NCBI GenBank assembly: GCA_026770025.1
Contig: JAMXDE010000080.1
Coordinates: forward strand, 57,912-121,911
Length of the DNA: 64,000 nucleotides
Source: Craspedostauros australis
Lineage: Eukaryota > Bacillariophyta > Bacillariophyceae > Mastogloiales > Achnanthaceae
Direction: 5' to 3'
Positions within the stretch are counted from its first letter, which is position 1. Each line of letters starts with the position of its first letter. A program made the position numbers and the translations under genes. The notes under the pieces are model-generated. The model did not search any database, was not told the DNA's origin, and worked only from the letters and a program-made list of their open reading frames with translations. Below, in pieces: positions 59,105 to 64,000 of the stretch.

Positions 59105-60510
59105 GAGAGGGACCGGAAGTGGCTGCAACAGTGAAACTTCATGATCCATTATGGTCCATCTTTGAGTGTGACGGTAACAATGAGCATCATGGAGTGCCCC
59201 GCCGCATGTGATACAGATGTGGCGTGTCATGCGTGGCATGGGACGTGTGCGAACGTTGCTAGATGTGCGAGTATCGCAGTTGATGGTGTTGAGAGAGTTA
59301 GGGTTAGCCATAAGTATCTGCAAGCAAGTTATTGTTTGATCCATCTTGGTTCATCTTTTAGTGTTCCAACAAGCATCATGGAGTTGCCGGACGCATGTGT
59401 TTTGGATGTTACATGTCATGCGTGCTGTAAGACGTGTAGGAACGTTTGTGAGGTGTGCAAATATCGCGTTTGATTGTGCTGTGAGAGTGAGAGTGGCTGG
59501 TGGCATTTGCAAGTTTGAGGTTTTTTGTGATCCATCATCCACCATGGTCCACCTTTGAATGTGACGGTAACAATGAGCATCATGGAGTTGCTGGACGCAT
59601 GTGTTACGGATGTGGTGTATTGTGCGTGCCATGGAGAATGTGTGAGCATTGTGTGATGTTCGTGTATTGTGGTTGTTGGTGTTGTGAGAGGGGCCGGAAG
59701 TGTCTGCAAGTATGTGATTTTGTGAGCCATCTTGGTTCATCTTTGAGTATGTCAACGAGCATCATGTCATTGCCGGCCACATGTGATATGAATGTGGCAT
59801 GTCATGTGTTCCATGCGACGTGTGCGAGCGTTGTGAGATGTGCAAGGATTGCAGCTGATGGTGTTGTGAGAGTTAGGGTTAGCCAGAAGTATCAGCAAGT
59901 TTGAGGTTTTGCAATCCATCATGGTCCATCTTTGAGTGTGACAATGGGCATCATGTCGTTGCTGGCCAGATGTGATACAGATGTGGTGTATTGTGTATTG
60001 TGTATTGTGTATTGTGCGTGCCATGGGGCGTGTGTATGGGATGTTGGATGTGTGACTACCGCAATCGGAGGTGTTAAGAGAGAAGCCGGAAGTGACTGCA
60101 AGTGGGTGATTTTGTGATCCTTCTTGGATCATGTTTGAGTGTGATGGTAACAATGAGCATCATGTCGTTTCTGACCAGATGTGATATGGATGTGGTGTAT
60201 TCTGCGTTCCATGGGGCGTGTGTGGGCGTTGTGAGATGTGCAAGTATCACAGCTGATGGTGTTGTGAGAGGGGCCGGAAGTGTCTGCATGTGTGAGATAT
60301 TGTGATCCATCATCCATCATCCATCATCCATCATCCATCATGATCCATCTTTGAGTGTGGCAATGAGCATCATGGAGTTGCCAACCACACGTGCCATGCT
60401 TCTACCATGTCATATGTGGTGTGGGGCACCTCCTGGCATTGTTGGATGTGTGACTACCGCAATCAGAGGTGTTGAGAGAGAGAAGCTGGAAGTGACTGCA
60501 AGTGGGTGCT
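56484..60510 (+). repeat. ~200-bp subtelomeric satellite, about 20 copies
   Basis: Each unit has GTGATCCATCATGGTCCATC then TTTGAGTGTGA, then CATCATGGAGTTGCCGACCG, CATGTGATA and, near its end, GAGAGGGGCCGGAAGTG. Anchors recur about every 185-230 bp from 56522 to 60343 (20 anchors, mean near 201). Several units (58035, 58485, 58680, 58880, 59298, 59872) carry GTTAGGGTTAGCC in place of the GGGGCCGG segment. Internal microsatellites include (TTG)n at 59075-59102 and (CATC)-type repeats at 58318-58340 and 60306-60340. Confidence 0.9.
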
Positions 60511-61405
60511 GTGTGGTGAGTGATGGCAGTTGCTGTGCATTCCATTTCGGGTGTGTGAGTGAGTGTGAGTGAGTGTGTGAGTGAGTGAGTGTGTGAGTGT
60601 GTGTGTGAGCACGTGTATGTGTGTGTATGTGTGATGAATTTGTATCAAGGGTTAGGTTGGGCAATACTTTTAGGAGTTAGTTAGGGTATGCATGGTTGGG
60701 GTTAGGGTATGGGGTTAGGGTATAGGAATGGATATCAGCTAGTTTTTGTTGTGCTGTGAGTGATGGTAAGGGTCAGGGTGTTATGAATTTGTATCAAGGG
60801 CTAGGGTGTTGCTGTGTGACGAATTTGTATCAAGGGCTAGGGTGTTAATGTGTGTTGGATTTGTATCAAGGGCTAGGGTGTTGCTGTGTGATGAATTTGT
60901 ATCAAGGGCTAGGGTGTTAATCGATGATGAATTGGTATCAAGGGTTAGTTTGGGCAATACTTTTAGGAGTTAGTTGCGTGGTTGGGGGTGGGGTATAGGA
61001 ATGGATATCGGCCAATGTGTGTTGTGCTGTGAGTGATGGTTAGGGTTCCACCATTTTGAACTTGTGGCAAGGGTGAATGGCTGATGAATTTGTTAGGGTG
61101 TTAATGTGTGATGAATTGGTATCAAGGGTTAGGTTGGGCAATACTTTTAGGAGTTAGTTGCGTGGTTGGGGGTGGGGTATAGGAATGGATATCGGCCAAT
61201 GTGTGTTGTGCTGTGAGTGATGGCAAGGGTCAGGGCTCTATGAACTTGTGGCAAGGGTGAATGGCTGATGAACTTGTATCAAGGGTTAATGTGTGATGAA
61301 TTTGTATCAAGGGTTAGTTTGGGCAATACTTGCAGCAGTTAGTTGCGTGGTTGGGGGTGGGGTATAGGAATGGATATTGGCCAATGTGTGTTGTATGGTG
61401 AGTGA
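60511..61405 (+). repeat. Mixed subtelomeric repeats (about 57 bp and 180 bp)
   Basis: A short unit around GAATTTGTATCAAGGGCTAG recurs from 60640 to 60930. A longer unit (GGGCAATACTTTTAGGAGTT then GGATATCGGCCAATGTGTG) recurs near 60658, 60955, 61135 and 61318. Isolated GGTTAGGGT motifs are scattered throughout. No gene. Confidence 0.8.
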
Positions 61406-61985
61406 TGGTTAGGGTTTAAATAAAGCCTAACCTGAATTATGCTAGTGCTATGGTTTGGCTAAACACAACTCGCTGTTACGAGTCAAATCCCAGTGAAATA
61501 AACCATAACCTGATTAATGCTAGTGTTCGTGTTTGGCAAAACACAACTCGCTGTTATGAGTCATATCACAATGAAATAAACCATTACCTAATTAATGCTA
61601 GTGCTATGGTTTGGCAAAACGCAACTCGCTGTTATGAGTCATACCATAATGAAATAAACCATAACCTGATTAATGGTAGTGTGAGTGTTTGGCAAAACAC
61701 AACTCGCTGTTATGAGTCATACCACAATGAAATAAACCATAACCTGATTAATGGTAGTGTGAGTGTTTGGCAAAACACAACTCGCTGTTTTGAGTCATCT
61801 CACAATTAAATAAACTATAACCCGATTAATGCTAGTGTTAGTGTTTGGCTGAACGCAACTCGCTGTTTTGAGACGTACCACAATTAAATAAACCATAACC
61901 TGATTAATGCTAGTGTTGGTGTTTGGCTGAACGCAACTTGCTGTTTTGAGACGTACCACAATATGGTGAATACTCACCATGCGGT
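61406..61985 (+). repeat. 81-bp subtelomeric satellite, about seven copies (block copy 2)
   Basis: Same unit and same starting phrase (GGTTAGGGTTTAAATAAAGC) as 53166-53590, with two more units. The sequence after the array (GTATCCAGATGTCAGTTTCACC) also matches 53611 onward. Confidence 0.93.
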
Positions 61986-62770
61986 GACATTCGTGTATCC
62001 AGATGTCAGTTTCACCATTCGTAGCAGTCAGAAGGCTGTTCAATGCATCTATCGTGGTCTGTGTATCGCGTGATTGTAGTAGCTATTTTGTCATGGTCGG
62101 AGTGGGCAGGTGTGTGTGTTCTAGATGTTGTGAGTGTCTGTTGTGGTCTGTGTGTGTGGTGCTTGTTTCCAGTGGCTGCTAGTAGTGGCTGCCTGCAGAG
62201 ACTTTTGTGGGTGCCTGTTGTGGTCTGTGTGTGTATTGCCTGTGTATAGTAGCTGATTATAGTAGCTGATTGTGGCAACTAATTGTAGTGGCTATCTGCA
62301 GCGATCTGTGTATGAACTGGTTGTTAATGGTGGATGCAGCACGTGTTTGCACCAAGATGTTCTCCTAGATGATTGTAGTGGCTGCAATGCGTACTGTGAG
62401 TGAATGTGAGTGGAACCAATGTGACCGCGCTTGAGACTGACACCATGACAATTGTTGTGGCTGTAGTGGCAACAAGTGCCATAGTGAAGTCATACATTGT
62501 CAATCATTGTCATGCATTGTCATGTGTGTGTTGATGAAAGTCATGGCACATTCCGGACATTGTAGTGAGTGTTGTGTGTGCAGGTAGTGGATGTGAGTGG
62601 CACCATTGTGACTGTTGTTGTTGTTGTTAGTGTAGTAGCAACACGAGTCATAGTGGAGTCATGCATTGTCATGTGTCGTCATGCATTGTCATGTGTCTTC
62701 ATGTGTGTGTGTGTGTGAGCATGTGGATGTGTGAGCATGTGGATGTGTGAGCATGTGGATGTGTGAGCAT
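61986..62770. other. TG-rich subtelomeric spacer with small repeats
   Basis: GTGGTCTGTGTGTG phrases, GTCATGCATTGTCATGTGT repeats (62500-62530 and 62665-62700) and four 16-bp GAGCATGTGGATGTGT units (62717-62780). No gene. Confidence 0.6.
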
Positions 62771-62950
62771 GTGGATGTGTGAGTATCACAGTTGATGGTG
62801 TTGACTTCCCCCTCCTCCCCCACAAGTCAGCCATTTCATGGGACTTGTGCCATCCTCCTGTAGTTGGAATGGTGTTGACTTCCCCCTCCTCCCCCACAAG
62901 TCAGCCATTTCATGGGACTTGTGCCATCCTCCTGTAGTTGGAATGTGTGA
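62771..62950 (+). repeat. 76-bp boxed repeat, two copies (block copy 2)
   Basis: Same box as 53815-54510, starting near 62807 and 62880. Confidence 0.9.
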
Positions 62951-63627
62951 ACAATAGTTCATTTGATGTTGACAGATAGTTCATCTGCCATTGACAATGT
63001 TCATCTTACATTGACGATGTTCATCTCACATTAACGTGGTTGCACGTGTTATCACATGTTGTCTGTGTTGTACTCATGCATCACTATCTCCATCACCAAG
63101 TCGATTCAGAGTGTGGTTCTTGTTGTCACACGTGTGTATAGACATGGTCGACATGTGCGTGTGCTCACATGTACATGACACTGTGTATTGCAAGTACTGG
63201 TTGATGTTGAGTACTTTGATCATCCATATCTCACCTTGTAGAGGTCCGTTGAAGGTGGTAGAAGTGTTGACAGGTACGTATGGACACGCTGCGTGTATGT
63301 GTACACATAGATGTACGTGAACATGTGTACATCATGGTGTGAAGTGCTGTACATGTTTAACACGGTGTATCGCGTGGCTCGTAGTATCTCGTGTTGTTTG
63401 GGAGTTGCGGATGTTGAACATTCGTCCGCACTTTCGGGGAGTTGCGGATCATCGACATTTTCCATACAAAAACGTCCGTCCTTCGACCGTGTGTATTGCG
63501 TGCCCATACAAACGTCTGTACGTCGTCCGTCAATCGACCCAAACTTCGGTCTGGCCGTCGTACGTCACCGTGTTAAATCCTCGTACATTAGGGTTTGATT
63601 GGTTGCACCTGCGGACCCTCTGGCGAT
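62951..63627 (+). repeat. Telomere-proximal block, terminal copy
   Basis: Duplicate of 54511-55195. Its last ~200 bp are rich in CG and ACGT motifs (CGTCTGTACGTCGTCCGTC) in an otherwise CG-poor, TG-rich region. The block ends with GATTGGTTGCACCTGCGGAC before the telomere. Confidence 0.9.
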
Positions 63628-64000
63628 GGTTAGGGTTAGGGTTAGGGTTAGGGTTAGGGTTAGGGTTAGGGTTAGGGTTAGGGTTAGGGTTAGGGTTAGG
63701 GTTAGGGTTAGGGGTTAGGGTTAGGGTTAGGGTTAGGGTTAGGGTTAGGGTTAGGGTTAGGGTTAGGGTTAGGGTTAGGGTTAGGGTTAGGGTTAGGGTT
63801 AGGGTTAGGGTTAGGGTTAGGGTTAGGGTTAGGGTTAGGGTTAGGGTTAGGGTTAGGGTTAGGGTTAGGGTTAGGGTTAGGGTTAGGGTTAGGGTTAGGG
63901 TTAGGGTTAGGGTTAGGGTTAGGGTTAGGGTTAGGGTTAGGGTTAGGGTTAGGGTTAGGGTTAGGGTTAGGGTTAGGGTTAGGGGTTAGGGGTTAGGGTT
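63628..64000 (+). repeat. Telomere, (TTAGGG)n
   Basis: About 62 tandem TTAGGG repeats reaching the last base, with the G-rich strand running 5' to 3' outward as expected at a right chromosome end. TTAGGGG variants occur near 63711 and in the last 20 bp. Telomerase-type repeats of this sequence are known in diatoms and many other eukaryotes. Confidence 0.98.

Noticed and set aside
57292-59344. Two minus-strand frames of about 260-270 codons in the 200-bp satellite
   Set aside because: Low-complexity T/H/N/M composition with satellite periodicity, and no domain.
63339-63989. 216-codon frame ending in a long VRVRVR tail
   Set aside because: The tail is the telomere repeat read in one frame; it is a composition artefact.

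Overview
The window looks like the right-hand end of a diatom chromosome, probably a Thalassiosirales-type centric diatom. The clues are several full or broken Ty1/copia retrotransposons of the kind common in diatoms, a secreted protein with Cys-rich repeats and PTSAPT-type linkers, paired GT61-like type II membrane proteins, and a (TTAGGG)n tract that runs to the last base with the G-rich strand pointing outward. The species is inferred, not shown. I recognised no bacterial or organellar genes and no tRNA or rRNA genes.

Layout. From 1 to 27.2 kb there is a nest of copia elements. A left-truncated minus-strand element (LTR family B) covers 1-3934. An element with two separate ORFs (family A) covers 5346-13279. 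A second family-B copy (13280-27184) has lost its 5' end against element A. It is split by element C (15838-23030, minus strand), which has a 5-bp target duplication, two LTRs that look identical, and a single 1862-codon ORF. From 27.2 to 32.1 kb there is a cluster of GT61-like glycosyltransferase genes: two intact minus-strand copies and one decayed copy. From 32.1 to 40.2 kb lies an 8.0-kb terminal-inverted-repeat (TIR) element with subterminal arrays of 20-bp periodicity. It contains the 3' half of a decayed RNase H-type retroelement, and a complete two-gene PIF/Harbinger transposon has inserted inside one of its arrays. A secreted Cys-rich, PT-rich protein is encoded at 41.7-44.3 kb. At 46.9-51.8 kb a solo family-A LTR is split by a second member of the same TIR family (47032-51142).

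From about 52.6 kb to the end the sequence is subtelomeric: a 13-bp minisatellite, an 81-bp satellite, a 76-bp boxed repeat, TG-rich minisatellites, about 20 copies of a 200-bp satellite, a second copy of the 81-bp/76-bp/CpG-rich block, and then about 370 bp of telomere. Both copies of the block end in TTAGGG sequence. The internal copy keeps only a two-repeat stub.

The least familiar structure is the TIR family (elements at 32142-40189 and 47032-51142). It has a 24-bp TIR, 3-bp CNG target duplications and, at both ends, arrays of a 13-bp core spaced exactly 20 bp apart and all in one orientation. No transposase for it is visible here. I made every repeat and similarity call by eye.
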